NCBI GenBank assembly: GCA_918807975.1
Contig: OU964929.1
Span: 17,687,197-17,751,196 of the forward strand
From: Aplidium turbinatum
Lineage: Eukaryota; Chordata; Ascidiacea; Aplousobranchia; Polyclinidae
Length of the DNA: 64,000 nt
Direction: 5' to 3'
The notes beneath the pieces were generated by a model. The model saw nothing but the letters and a program-made list of their open reading frames with translations. It did not search any database and was not told where the DNA came from. Shown here piece by piece: positions 27,101 through 42,100 of this stretch. A program made the position numbers and the translations under genes. Every line of letters starts with the position of its first letter. The stretch's first letter is position 1.

Positions 27101-30100
27101 AATAAAAGTTTTTTTTTCCAAATCCAGGCCATGGGGTGCATCATAAATACCTGAAATACATCTACAAACTACTATTTTGATACTAATTGGTTTTAGGAGC
27201 AACATTATTAACAAAGCAACAAAGCAGTAATATCAAGCTAAAGTGAAGCTAAAAGTATAATTGACCCCCCCCCCCCTGTCAATGTTTTGCATAAAATAAC
27301 AAAGATTTAAGCAGGCTTATGGCAATGCTTGTCTAGTAAACTTATTTAAGCTATTTTGGCGTGTCTAACATTAATCTTTCGCTATGACACTGCATATGTT
27401 GGTGGTAAACGCAACGCCAAATCTTCCACTTTTACAAAAATAAAGTATTTTGTTATCATATCTCAAAAATCTGATGTGATAGTAAAAATCTGAGTTCAGA
27501 TTTGGATTCAGCACCCCAAAATTACATTGAATCAGATTTCAAAGTCCAAACAACAGAACAAAAATCTTTTTTGTAGACCAGTGTATAATCTGACAATGAA
27601 GCACATTCTCACCAACTGCCCCCTTAGCCCTTCCTGTGACGACAATGATCTAAAAAACATTGCAAGCAATGCTCTTATCTGGCTCTGACACTGGCCTGAT
27701 AAGCTATGAATGAATTTCAAAATTTACAGAGTCGAATGTTTAACCAAGCCCATTGTTACGGGAAAAGAAACAGTTTATGTAGTGAAGTTTTTCGTTAGGG
27801 AATTTACACGAAATCAATTTCGGAATTCGTTCTCGCTGGTATATCGATGAACTATCCCAGCACCTGACCATGACAACCATTGAAACCATGGCAACGTACG
27901 GTACCCTTCCATGATTCGTCATAGTGAGCTTGCGCAGTATTTTCATTTCTTAAAGTTATCGAAACAAGCAATTCAATTTTATACGTTGCGTCAACTATGG
28001 CTAAAATATGTGAAATAATGTCTGAAAAGTATTTATGCAAATGCAAGCTGGTTTGTTTCTACTTGCTCGTAAATGATAAAGCCTTGGTGGTTCATTCTTA
28101 TACACATTTTCCAACTTCGCTTGGGTTGGGAACCTTGACTTAGTGATATGTTTTTTGTTGTTGTTTTGTTTTTATTTTTGTTATTCTCAATCATTTTTTA
28201 TGCTCTGTGATGTTTTATATATTTGTTACACGAATGATGTCAGCTGAGTTTGTTGACTTTCTGGTGTTCCACCTCAATCCTAGCATCACCACCACACTTT
28301 TGTTTTAGGATCAGTGGATATTCATATCATATTCACTGCAGTAATGAAAAACGCAATGATTCTTAAAGTACCATCTCAAGTTAGAAACACCGATCTGTGT
28401 TGCTTATAAAAGAATATCCGTGCACTGATGAACGCTTTTGTTTCTTCTAGTGGCGATTTCAGCTGATGAGTGCAAGCCTTGCGACCCTGGAAAATTCTGC
28501 TCGGGGTCGAACTCTGACGGGTTCACGGGTGACTGCAAGGCGGGCTACTATTGTACCGGGGGCGCTAGCAACGATGCACAATTTGATACACCCCCGGGTG
28601 CCTTCTCTGAAGCAGGTGCCGCCAACTTTACCCTCTGTCCCAAAGGTAAATTTCTCAAATAAGTTTTTCCACTTTTTTGTTTGAATGCATTTCAATACCA
28701 ATAGATTTAAAACAGTCTCATTTCTCTAACTTCTTAAATACGTTTTCAAACTAGTTTTTGCTGACGATAGTTTCAAAATCAAAGCGAATGGCAGACTGCG
28801 TAATGCTGTGGGTAGATCAGTGGTATTGTTTTCATTAAAATTTCAATTCCCAAGATAGTCTTTTTATAAGATAGTCTTTTTACAGCGTTTTTTAAATAAA
28901 GTGCAATGTTTTAACAAACAGCTTTTGTCTGTTGGAAATAAACAATTAACAACGTTATACCAACAAAAATAAATAGTTACTTTTCTGTTTTAAATATGTT
29001 ACATTTTCATTACAATCTGTTCTCATTCTTTTTTGTAGAACCATAGACAGACAAAACAAAGTAACTTCAGCGGGTTTAACGTGTTTTATTACAAAGAAAT
29101 ATAACTTAATTTAAAAAAATCAACTCAAACGTTTTCGACACGTACGTGTGTCTTCATCAGGATTTACTTAAATCTGCAATATACATAAAGTGAAAATAAA
29201 TCGTAAGATAAATTTGGCTTAGCACTATAACTGTAACGACACTCTGGACTGAAAAGTACAAACTGAGCAAGTGATACAAGAATGATTACGAGTAAATTAT
29301 TCGGCGGGAAACAGATCATATGAGATGTAAACTACAGGCATGTGACAAACGATTAGAACACACACAAAAGGAACGATGAGCCAAAGGCGAATTACTGCCG
29401 GTTGAGAGACGGATTATTACGTTTGCTTCTTAAGGCTTATGGCAAGGGTCCATGATCTTGATCTGAAATGCAGATCTGCCTCGAGAGGTGATTTTAATTT
29501 GGTCGATCGAGATATTGCCAGTGTACGTTTCACAAGAGGCGATATGCTCTTTAATTGCACTTTTGGTTGTTAAGTTTGCGTTTAAGTTTTGTTCTTTTTT
29601 GTACCTACAGGAACTTACAGCACAGGTTTTCACAACCCTTCCTGTTCCATATGCGAGCCCGGCCAATACTGCAACGAAACCGGAATGACAGCGTCGTTAC
29701 CCTGTCCCACCGGTTCCTATTGTCCGTACAATTCCATTAGTCCTCAGCCATGCCCAGCCGTGAGTTGACCAGAGTTGCCTTTTGCCGATTGTGGAGCAAA
29801 GTAGTCATTTCTTTTGGGCGACTTTTACACCGAAAAAAAAAAATCTTAAAAAAGGCCGTGCCGGTAGTCGAACTTGTGAGCTCTTGTGTGATAGCGCTGG
29901 TTGCTTGGTTTCACAAAAAGTGTTTTATCTAGCTCCAAATTAAATAATTACCACTTCAATTTATTGTTCCAGTATGTTATCATCTTTTCTCAACATTGGC
30001 TGTTGCAATTTAACGTATTTTAAGATATTGTTCTGTATAATTTCCCATTGTTTTTACGTTTTGTTTTTACCAATTTGAATATACTGTTTACAACAATTTG

Positions 30101-33100
30101 CTAGTTTTATAATACTTGTATTTGCTTTATAACTTCTTCGATTATATCTGAAGGGCACATACAACGACGAATTGGGCCAAACAAATATATCAGCATGCAA
30201 CCCGTGCAGTGAAGGTTTCTACTGCAGTCAGGTCAGTGACTGTATTTCAGACAACAAAATCCGTCAATTTTTACATTGCTTCAACACCTGCAGACGTTGA
30301 ATCAATGTAAAAATGATGGATTTTGTTTGGGTAATTAGTTTTCTGTAATTGATTGAGTTTAGCTTTTAGCAGCATGATCGTTGCTTACTTCACAGTGTAG
30401 ATTCTAACGATGTGTTTTATAGGCTAAAACAGATCGTTAGAATTTACATTGTGAAGTTTTCTGTAACCTACTCATTACTCAACTTTTAATGACGGTAAAG
30501 TTTGTTTACAACAAGATAGTTGTCGTTTAACGCCGCGCAAAAACTAAATATGCGTTTATGTTTATTTAATCAAGTGTTGCCAATTAGATTTTACACAGTA
30601 GAGTAGAGGTACTTTCAGAGACAAAATAATAATTGAGCAACTTTTCAAGCAATATGTTTCCTAAAACACGAGTATGATCCATAATTAAAAATTTCCTCCA
30701 GGCAACTTTGAAATGTGTTTTATGGTGACAGTGTGGATTAAAAGAAAAGGAAAGCAAGGAAGCCAGTCCTAGTGTTCACTGTTCATGTGGGTTGTTTCTT
30801 ATATGTTCTGCCAAGAGACAGCCACGGATATTTTGAACTTGTGATGTTTTACTTCTAAGAATACGTTTTGCATATCATAGAAGATACTTTGTACAAAATA
30901 TTCGAAAGTTTTATTTTGTCTCCAGAAAGGTTTATCTCTACCCGAAGCCGAGTGTGATCCTGGATATTGGTGTGGAGCGGGCTCAACTACAGCAACCCCA
31001 GATGGTTCGTCACCCAATGGAGGTCCGTGTGCCCCAGGTTACTATTGCTTGTCTGGAACAAAATCTGCCAAGGAAAACGAATGTCCTGAAGGTAGGTACG
31101 CATGTGCGCTGGTGGTTGGTTACGGGCAGTGGCGTTGACTGGAGAGTCCAGGGGTGGTTTTGACCCCGGGCAGGGATGGTTTTAGGGTCCGATAATCTTT
31201 CCAAGGGGCCCAGATGGGGCCCGAGGATTTCATTGGTACCGGGCCCAAATTATCCTCTCAACGGCCCTGGACTCCCGGATAAGAAGACTTGATGTGTACA
31301 GGTTCTTTAATCGTACGGATTAGATCAGTGCGCGAACTATCACTTTTCCTGCGTAATTAACACTCAAAATAAAACAACAATTTAATCTAATTTCAGTGTT
31401 GCCAGAAATATTATTGATTGAAGCTAATTTTTACTATCAAGTGATTTTTGAACTAAAAGACGGATCAAAAATTCGCTTTACAAAAACGAAGACTGCGTTA
31501 TTCTCTCTGATGTGTGAACTCAAAGTTCATAGTCCATTGTAACACTTTTTGTATGATCTGGAAGGCACCTTCAACAACATCACACATGGCAAAAACGACA
31601 GTTACTGTTTACAATGTACACCTGGGAGGAGCTGCTCTAATCCCGGCCTATCAGAACCGGATGGTTTTTGCAAAGAAGGTAGAAAATTTACTTGTTAAAG
31701 CTTAGATGCAACATGGTTGTGTGCTACATTACAACTTCAACAAGTTTCACGAAAATGCAATTCTTAGTTGATATGACTTTTACTAGTTTTTATGACGTGC
31801 TGGTGTTCTGTGACAGGGTTAGTGTGAGTTGTGTGCTTAAATTATTATCTTGTGAACCGACTGCCATAAACGAAGTATAGGAGTAGCCTAAGTTTTTATG
31901 TGTTCTTGTTAATTTAAGCAAGATTTTGTTCTAGCAAAAGGTGATAGATTTTCTTTACAATACAACCCCTATAACTATCTCTTCATTTAGGTTATTACTG
32001 CACTGGGGGAGCCACAAGCGAAGAACCCCCGACGGACGCCACATGGGGATACCCCTGTGATAGGGGATACTATTGTCCAACTGGTACTGTTAATCAGAAG
32101 GAATGTCCCCCAGGGGAATATTCCAACGAAACCCGGGCGGCTTCCTGTGATCCATGTCCAGCTGGTTTCCAATGCTTAGGTAGATCTGCAAACTCTTTTT
32201 AAAACTGTCTCCTTTCGTTAAAATGCATGCTATTTATTTTGAAGTATGCACATGTAGCTATTATTTTCAACGGAATTTGCAAATTTGCTGATAGAGTTTA
32301 AGATTTTCTTGGCAACTTGTTCAAATTTGCAATGTAAATTTACGACTGAACAATGTAATTCGAAGGAATATTGTCACTTTTTATTTATTTCTCTAGGCAA
32401 AAATAACAAGATCCTGTGTCCCCCCGGAAACTACTGCCCAGAAGGCACGGGAGATTCCCCGCCACAGTGCCCCCGCGGAACCTACAAAGACGACGCTGGA
32501 GGGGCCACAGCTGATGACTGCAAGCCCTGCCAGGCTGGTCAGTTGGGATTAAATTATGGGACATTTCAAGCTTAATGTATTTGTGTCATTGTGCACGCGC
32601 ACCCAAGGCTGTTTGCCGTAGATCGGCTGATAGTTTTTTTTATTAACGCAAGAATTGATAAATCAAGAGAAATAAGAAATATCTTTCTCAATTGTTAACA
32701 AATCGTCCGTGTTCCATAACACCAGTTAGCACAAGTCTGAGTATTTGGCTCAGAGTGAACGCGGTAACTCACTTCACGAAACTAACGTCTTATAAATGTA
32801 GCTGAGTTGAACAAAATGACAAAGGCAACTTGAAATTTATATTCCGAATGTAGTCAGCCTCGTTAGGTTTACTTACGATACATGGCTGTGAGTTTAACAC
32901 TCATCCTCAACATTTTAATTTTTATTTAAAGGATTTTATTGCGACGAATTTGGACTAACCTCGAGTACAAAGCCATGTGATCCTGGTTATTTTTGCAAGT
33001 AAGTTCGGCCGAGGATTGATGTTCGCTGAATGCTTTTTGTTGGTTATAGGTATTGATTAATTGCATAACGACTTTTGTGTGTTTACGCTTACAGCGATTG

Positions 33101-36100
33101 AAAAGGCAAGTGTGGCGTGTATTAAAAACCACACAAACTGTTAGAAGATATAGCTTCTTCTTGCCAAGTCAACCTCACTTTCAAGTTCGTCTCAATCCAT
33201 TTACCGTGATCGCGGCCATAAGAAAAATATCCGTTCGACGTGCTACCTTGCAGTAGTTACCTCTTTCGGCAAAGACTAGGTCTTCAGTTTATAACTGGGG
33301 TTGACGTCAGCAATGGCTAGCAACTGTAAATTTTTCGCCAAACACGCCATTATGATGCAGTCAAGTAACCGAACAAATCACGACGATGACAATGGTGTCT
33401 CATCGTAATTAGATGGCGCTGATAAAGCAAGAAACAAAGTTGAATTTGAAACTTATGAGTCAAAACCACGCATCTTATATGCTTGTTGTTGTTACACGCT
33501 GCTGAATGTGAAACGAATCAATTACATGAGACGTCGTGAATTGTGACGACACAATGACGCCATTTACCTTTCAAACGTTCGGAATTGTTCGGAACAAATC
33601 GGGCTTCGAAGTCATAAACGAGTCTAACTCTAAACAGTAACATCGTGTTTTAAAAAACTTCTATACCTCCTTTCCGTTCACACGCTCGAAGTTTTCCGTT
33701 TATTTTCTCAGGTATGGAGTGGACGTACCTGACCCCTCTACTTCACCCTTTACCGGGGAGGGAGGCATTTGTCCCCAGGGGTACTACTGCGAGGAAGGGA
33801 CTAGTGAGCCTCAGGGATGCCCACCTGGAACATATTTAAATTCGGTAAGGTCTTTTTTGCTGTACGCTTAAACGTTAAAGCACGTCTTTCGTTTTCATAA
33901 TTATTATCAAACCAAAATGTATTGAAACATCAGCCACAACAGCATTGAAGTAACACAAGTGAATAATTTTAAGCTGTGAGAAAACTGAATGGTAATATAT
34001 ATAGTTCTAAAAATAGCCATTAAAACTTTCAGGTTGGCGCCGTCAGCGCATCGAACTGCACTCAATGCGACAAAGGGAAGTTCTGCGCCTCTAGTAACTT
34101 GACTGCACCTGAAGATGATTGCGAGGCCGGTTTCTATTGTTCCGGGGGTGCAACTACCCCCACACCAACAGGTAAAAGATTTTATTTTCTAAAACATCTG
34201 CGCGAGTAGTATGTTTTGATCGGTTTTCACCTCAAAATTACCACCATTTTCCATAAAGTGAGTGTTCCATGTTTCCAACATCAATATTTCCGTGTGATTT
34301 TTTAATAATGTTATTTTTAGATGAAGCAACAGAGGGAGGGACGTTGTGTCCGGCTGAGTTCTACTGCCCTAAAGGAACTCCGGCTCCTGTTGAATGTCCT
34401 GCGGGAGGATACAGTAACAGGAGTGGGTTAGCCACCTGCACTCTCTGCCAAGCGGGATACTATTGTCCAGACGGTACAGTCGATTACCTGATGTTCCCGT
34501 GTGTAGCTGGCTACTACTGTCCCGAAGGTTGGTGAACAATGCATGGTTTTCAACGTATGTTTAGAGCTGAATGTTTTTTGCAGTAAATGAGCTAGAACTT
34601 GTAAATATTCAAGTTTGTGTGTCGGTTTAATGTTTAGCATTCCATACAATAACTATTGACCTCAATAGTATATATCGGCATGCCAGCATTACTAACTGCA
34701 CAAATGCCTGCAGTTAGCATGTTTCCTTGATTACTTTTGCTCTCCTTTTGTCACGTGTACTCCGCGAGGCTGTACTCTGTTTTATTCGTATCATTTCATT
34801 GTTGCAGGCTAGCGAACAACAGCTTCTTTTGTTCTAGTTCTAGTGTTGAGTTTAACAATCTTACGTTGTGTATTTTGTTGCAGAAACTGCGATTCGATCA
34901 TTTTTCTTTTGTTAATACATTTAAGAAAAATAACCGTCTTTGTTCATGATCGAATCGCAATTTCTTGATTACAAATAGAATCGACGTTTCTTGCTAGTAA
35001 TTCCACATGCTAAAGCATGTGCCTGTCTTACCGTCTTTGTTCACTAACTACACTGTTTCGATGCACATTCTGGCAAGTTGGGAAGGCTATGCTGATTATG
35101 ACAACTTTGTACTTTAAGTACTTGCTGTAAATGCAGTGGGCGACCAAAAACTTAAAGAAAGTAGTTAAATTTATGTTAATTTTGATAGAGCTTTGGTAAA
35201 GAGTTTACTTAGTTGTTCGTATCATAGACATAACGTTTATTGACGCGATAAAATACATAATTGAAGACCTGAGTTGAAAAACTACTTCGAAAGTCCAAAA
35301 TAAGACTTAAGAAAAGCAAGTTAAAGTTTTTTCAACGTTGTTTATTGTTTATTTCTATGCAAACACCAGCGAGTGTTATTGCGAAAATAGGTCGTTTTTA
35401 CAATCAAATTTTGCGCAGGGACAAGCATTTATCATCATACAACATGTCTTTAATGATAAATCTATTCCAAAAAATCTGACTTACTTAGTTCTACTACTCA
35501 GGTCTTCAATTAAACTTTCTTGCCAAGTTATGTGTGCTTCTTATCATTCTTGTGCCAGTTGTTGAGTGTCTGCAGTTTGGTTCTGAACTACCGTTTGTAG
35601 TTAATATGTAATCAAAATGTGATTTTTCCTTATGTTTTTTATTACAGATGTAATTATTATTAGGCTATTTCTGATAAGGACAACACAACGTGTTTTGAAA
35701 ACGTTCAAAAATTGTTGTACTCATTTATTTATTATGAATTTTTTTGTATGAATTATTTAGTTTTGTATGTCTGTGGTTACTTTTGTTTACAAAGGTTTTT
35801 CACAATAAACCAATTGCTAAAACGTGAGAAATCGCTCCTCAGCAGGCAAAATTAGCCCTTTTTACGTTGGCTCAACGTCTACATGCTGTAAATCTATGTA
35901 TAAAAAACAGCTTTTGCTAGCTGGGTAATGTTGAATATTGGTTTCTCGCTACGCCAACTCGTGTTTAGTCCCAGACAACAAATCAGTTGTTTTAACATTG
36001 ATTCAACGTCTGCAGACGTTGACAATGTAAAAAAAAAACGACTGATTTGCTTTCTGGTGTAGCACTGGCAACTACAGCAAAGGTTGAACTATTTTTAAGA

Positions 36101-39100
36101 AGCCTTTCTTTAACAAATAAGCGATTCTTGTTAGGCACCGCTACCTACCTTGACCATCCTTGCCCTCCTGGGACGTATGGTACAACCGAAGGTCTAATAT
36201 CTGAATCTCTGTGTACGCCTTGCGATCCTGGGAAATATTGTGTTGGGAATGGAAGCACCACTGTGACAGGCGACTGTGACCCAAGTATGAACAATGAACA
36301 TGTGCAGAGATGATTTGATTGCGTTTATTCAACGGCACTAGATATAAAATGGATACAAAATACCATTTGTTATGTTATTTTTTTGTTATGTCATCATTCA
36401 CGGTGTGAAAGTTTTGTTAAATATTCGGAAACATGTGCTCATGATAATGTTTCTGAGTTCTGGACTTCGCTATTTCATTCCGAAAGCAAAAATAAATTTC
36501 TTCAAACTTTCATTGTATTATTAACTTTCAAATCTTTTCTTGCTTGCTTTCAGGGTATTTCTGCCTGACCAATTCAACGACGCCTACGCCAAGCGGCATC
36601 ACCAACGTCACTAGTCCTGATGCCTGTTTCTGCCCTTCCACTGACATTGGAGGGCTTTGTCCTATTGGTCACTACTGCCCGGCCGGGACTGGTGAACCTT
36701 TACCGTGCGACGGAGGCTACTACTGCGAAACTGAAGGTAAGATACTGATGCCAGATATTTGCACTTTTCCAGATCTGAAGAAAGGTCTGAATACTTTATG
36801 ATGGTCAGAATGCATACATTTGAACTTTCAACTTCATTATTTTAAAAGAACAAGCCAGACAGCACATCAACCAATTTTTGCATTGGTTCAACGTTTGCTA
36901 TGTAAAAAAAAATGGTTGATTTGATGTCTGAGAAAGTGAAGGTTTGCGGAAAAAAGGTGAACTTTACTTTCACGTAGCATATGCAACATTGGTACTTTTT
37001 GCATTAATTCAACGTCAATGCTAAAAAAAAACACTTCAAGATTGTTAACGCTGGTCTTCTTGTAGGTGGTAGATGATCTTTTCACAAATACTTAAGATTT
37101 GTTTCTGACCATTCGAGTTGCTTTTGAGTAACGATTTAATATTTCGCCAGGTTTAAGCTCCCCGACCAACCCATGTTTGGCCGGTTACTATTGCATCTCC
37201 GGAGCTACCCGCCCTGACCCACAGGAGGATTTGACTGGGGGAGAGTGCCCCAAGGGGTACTGGTGTGGTGAGATATTATTGAAATATTAAAAAAAATCAC
37301 TTTGGATTTTTTCAGACATTACTCAGACGGCAAATCAACCGTTTTTTACATTAGAATCAAATGGTTGAATTGCTGTTTGGGTACAGGCCAGATGTCTCTT
37401 TGTTTAATTGTATGTGATCGATTTTATTAAAGCCGCTCTTCTTTTGTATGCTTTTTTTACAGACGCTGGTACTACCAATCCTAATGCTTGCCCCAGGGGA
37501 ACGTTTAGTAACGGGACTGGGCTTCAAAGTGTCGACGAATGCTCTCCATGCATAGCTGGATTTTACTGTCCTGAGTTACATCAAACTGACGTCACCGTTC
37601 CTTGCGACTCCGGTAACTCAGAGTTCATTGTGTACTGACAGTTTGCTTGTGCTGGAAGCCAAGGGTTTAAATATTTTTTTCAATTATTAAAGTATTAGTG
37701 TTTCAATGTGCAATTTTAAAAATAAATGCTGGACGAAGATATAACTGGATGTTATTTTCAATTAGAAAAAAACTTTTTTTGGTTCAATTGTAGTATTTTA
37801 AGTCTTTTTTAAAAGCTTAAACAATAAACAAAATCTACCAGATACTTTCGATTGAATTTTTTGAGAAAATTAAATTTTTGTTGATAGGTTCATGCTGCTG
37901 TTGTTTTCAGGTTTTTACTGCCCGGAAGGCCAATCGGACGGGACCAATTATCCTTGCGAAGCTGGGTACATGTGCCCCCCTCAGTCACCAGACCACGTCC
38001 TGTGTGAATCCGGTTATTACCAGGACGAAACCCAACAAGACTCTTGCAAAGAATGCCCTGCAGGTAGCCTACGTGAACGTAAAAGTGGTTGATTACGCAC
38101 ATTTTCAAATTTGAGGTTTTTAAAAGATCTAATTTTTTTTTTATTGAACCCTGGGATTTACTGAACTCACTATGGCCCCGACTGAACCGTTTGTGTTATC
38201 TGTTATCACACTTGCTACTGTGGGTCAACTATAACTGGTAGTGTCATTGATTAAACGCAAGAGTTTGATTTTGTTTTCGGAATAAGATGTTTGTGTAAAA
38301 AGAAAAAGGCTATTTATGAAATGTCGACAGAAAAAAATTCAATGATATTTTCCTAATTTTTCAGGTTACTATTGCGACATAAGCGATGGCCCGATAACCG
38401 ACTATACTCTTTACATCTGTCCGGAAGGCAGCTACTGCCCCAACGGAACTACCTACTCAACTGAGTATCGGTGCCCCAGAGGCACTTATGGTACCACCAC
38501 ACAATTACAGAACGCCTCGAGTTGCACCCCATGCCCCGCCGGAAAATATTGTCCTTCCGAGGGACTTATGTCTTCGCAAGTCGGTATGCTTTGTCACAAT
38601 ATACAACAAACCTGCATTTCTTATTTTTTTATCGTAAAAATTCTAAATTTTCTTCTAATTTTTTTCTTTACTTTCTACTTTTTTTCATTAAAAGCACAAT
38701 GTAACACATGTGTTACAAGATTTATCTTCAAATAGTCATTTTTTGACAACTCGTTTTGGAATTAGATACTTTTTGGCAAATTTCTAAGGTTTAATTGAGT
38801 TAATTTTTTTTATTTTTGGATGCACTTTTTTCCCGCGCTTAAAGTTTTATTTTCGAACATATGAAATCCAATGCGCTTTGTAAAAGAATTATCTCAATTC
38901 TTATATGCTTTAAAGTAGGGATGTCAAATCTTATTATATAGTGGGCCACATTGTTACTTAAAATAATTAAATGGGCCGCAGAACCTATTAAATTTCAAGA
39001 AAATGGGTACATAAAAAAAATCAATTAGAAATCATTAATTTCATCTTCGAAAATAGGAACAAATACCACATACACAGAAAGAAATCGAAATTTACCAGCG

Positions 39101-42100
39101 TGTCGCACAAAAATCTCGGTCTGGCCGTAGGTTAGACATCCCTGCTTTAAAAGGTTAAACAACTCTACTTTGTTCCCACTGATTATAGTGGCAGTTTACC
39201 AATTAGTGGTATCAATAACTTGCATTCTTTCACATGTTGCAGAGAGCAACCCGGTTTATAACTGCGATGGTGGCTATTGGTGCATATCTGGAGCCAGCAT
39301 CGCTAATCCGAGCGACATGGTCACAGGACAACCTTGTTCGAAAGGACATTACTGCAAAGAAGGTACGTTGAAGCTTTTATTGTTTCTCATAGTGGAAACG
39401 TTATGAAATCATCTTTCACCTTGGAAGCTATAGAAGCAGTGACACACATCTGATCTGTCTATCTAGTAGCCTTCCAGTGTAGTCCAGGAACATCTTGAAC
39501 CTGGAGTGGTGAAAGGATAGACCCTCGGCCCCAGAAGTTCAAATGTTGAAGAAGATTAAGACTTTGGCTGTATAAGCGAAAATGTGGTAGGCTTCATGAA
39601 AGACTTCGTTGTTACAAGAAAAGCAGTACTGACCGTGTTCTAATGATTTCAGGTGCTACAAGTGAGAACAACTGCGGTGTAGGAAAATTCAACAACTTAA
39701 CTGGTCAAGAATTTTCAAAAGCCTGTGTGGATTGCACTGGTGGCTTTTACTGCGATGGACTTGCATTGCCCGAGCCTGCCGGACCGTGCGCTGAACGGTG
39801 GATAGAAAATTACGATTTTATTTTTTAAAGTCTTGCAATTGTTCTGAACAGCTGTTGTCCGTCAATCTAGGACTAGGTCATAACAAAATGCACAATAGCA
39901 CACTGATGTATGTCTGTGTCACTACATATACTATATAAATCTTGTGTATTTTTTCTGTATAGCGAGTAAGCTGGGTTATCACAAAATATAATTTGTTATG
40001 ACATTAGACTGTAATTTTTTCTAACTTACAATTTGTTTTAGCTACTATTGCCCTGGAGGTGATCAAGTACCTACTCCAGCCAATCAAAACTGCACAATTG
40101 GTCATTACTGCCCCCAGCAGACCGCTAACCCCATCCCATGCCCAGATGGCACTTATAACACACAAAGAGCAGCAGCAGAATGTACCAACTGTACGGCAGG
40201 GAAATATTGTGTGAATGGGATTAACCAAGAAGAATGCCCAATGGGTGATGACGAGCATTGTTCAATACTTAAATGCTACTAACCTAACCCTAACCTAATT
40301 ACCCTAACCTTAACCATGGCTGCCTAAAGATACGGCCTGATTTGTCACATTTTGCAGAAATCTCCAGATTTTGTCAACTTTGGGCGACTGTTTAACTGAA
40401 TTTTTCTAAGAATTATATTTTTTCGCCTTCTTTACTGTTTTTTCCAGATGACACAATAGGTTTTAACATCATCAGATGTTGAAATACAAAGACAATTTGA
40501 TTTCGAAGATTTTAGTCAGACTGTTAATTTTTCAATAACAGCGTTTTTCAACTTATTTTTTCTCATTTGTTACTGCTTCCCCAAGGCAACAAAAAGCTTT
40601 TATGTCATAAAGAGACAACAAAAAGTAAAAACATCTCAGAAAATGCCAGTCAGACACTAGCAGTAGCGGTAATCAAAATCTTCAAAATGTGACAAATCAG
40701 GCCGCATCTCCAGGTGGCCATGTCTTAACCCAGATCGTAAAGATGTAACTACCATCCGTTAGTAAACTGTGTTTACTTAATATCACCTTTGAAAATGGTT
40801 ATATGTTATAAAGGTTTTTATGTCATGGTCCTTTTTCAACTAAATTCTGCTTTGATGGCGTAAATTGTCTCATTATTGTGCATTGACAATTCACTAAAGT
40901 AACTTTTTAGCTTAGTTTTTGTAGCGTGTGTTTTGGACTTTGATTTCAAATTTTCTTTTCTTTAGGTTACTACTGTCCATCGGGTACCGGTAGCAACTGG
41001 CAACCCTGTCCTAAAGGGACCTATGGTCACGCTACCGGTCTGCAGAGCCCAACTGACTGCCGGTCTTGTGACCCAGGAAAGTATTGTGACCAGCTTCCTG
41101 CTACCAGCGTCTCTGGCGATTGCGAGGCGGGGTATTATTGCCGGAACGGAAGTGATTCTGCCACTCCAACCGGAAGTGATGGTAAGAAAGTGAAGTTAAT
41201 TTTTATTGAAATATATTGAGTTTGACGCTGATGTTTGTTTGTTGAGAAATTTTGCTCCTTCCCAGGATTAACGTTGAGAGCATCTAGAATCGTAATGCCG
41301 GGTTTTTGAAGGAGTCCTCCTCATGGACCGTACTCAATTCGTTTGATTTGCAGGGGAGCGGATTTATTCTTGAAACCCAGAGCAGAATGCTCAGTGGTTA
41401 ACGTCGGGGAAGTACGTTAGTACCCTGAACCCGCTTCTCTTTGCTAAGTGCCAAGTAGGAGTTCAATTTAATGCTAAAATAAAAGTCTTTGGTATGACCC
41501 GATGGAGAATTAAACCCAGATCTTCCTACGCTGAGCCGGGCACTCAATCACTAGGCCATCGAGCCGGCCTTGGCTTTGATGTGGCATGTTTTACGAATTC
41601 AGTGAAAATAACTCGAAACTTTTAAGTCGCCATTTCCAGTCAATCGTTAAGCAAGCATGCAGAAGGTGTTATTGCTTTTATATTGAAAGACAAAACTTTA
41701 CAGGAACACCCACTTCTCCTTTACTTACACATTTAGGATAAACCATGTTGATGTCATAACTGTAATGTTGATTTCACATTTGTGAACATAGCTAAAGCGT
41801 TGAATATGACATTACCTGAACCTTTTTGTTCAGGCGTGAATGGCGATTGTTCTGCTGGTCACTATTGTCCTGCTGGCACCTCCGCTGAATTGACCTGTCC
41901 CCCTGGAACATACTCTAACTTCACCAAGCTAAAAAGCGCAGTAAGTTGGCCATAACTTATTATCAACTACATTTCATGGGGTGGGTCATTCCCGCCATGA
42001 GTGATAGCGTACATTTGAAAAAGAACACGAAAGTAGAATTCACGTTTTTTCATGCAATTATTCCTGATTATTAAATTACTTGAATAGAATCTTCGTAACG

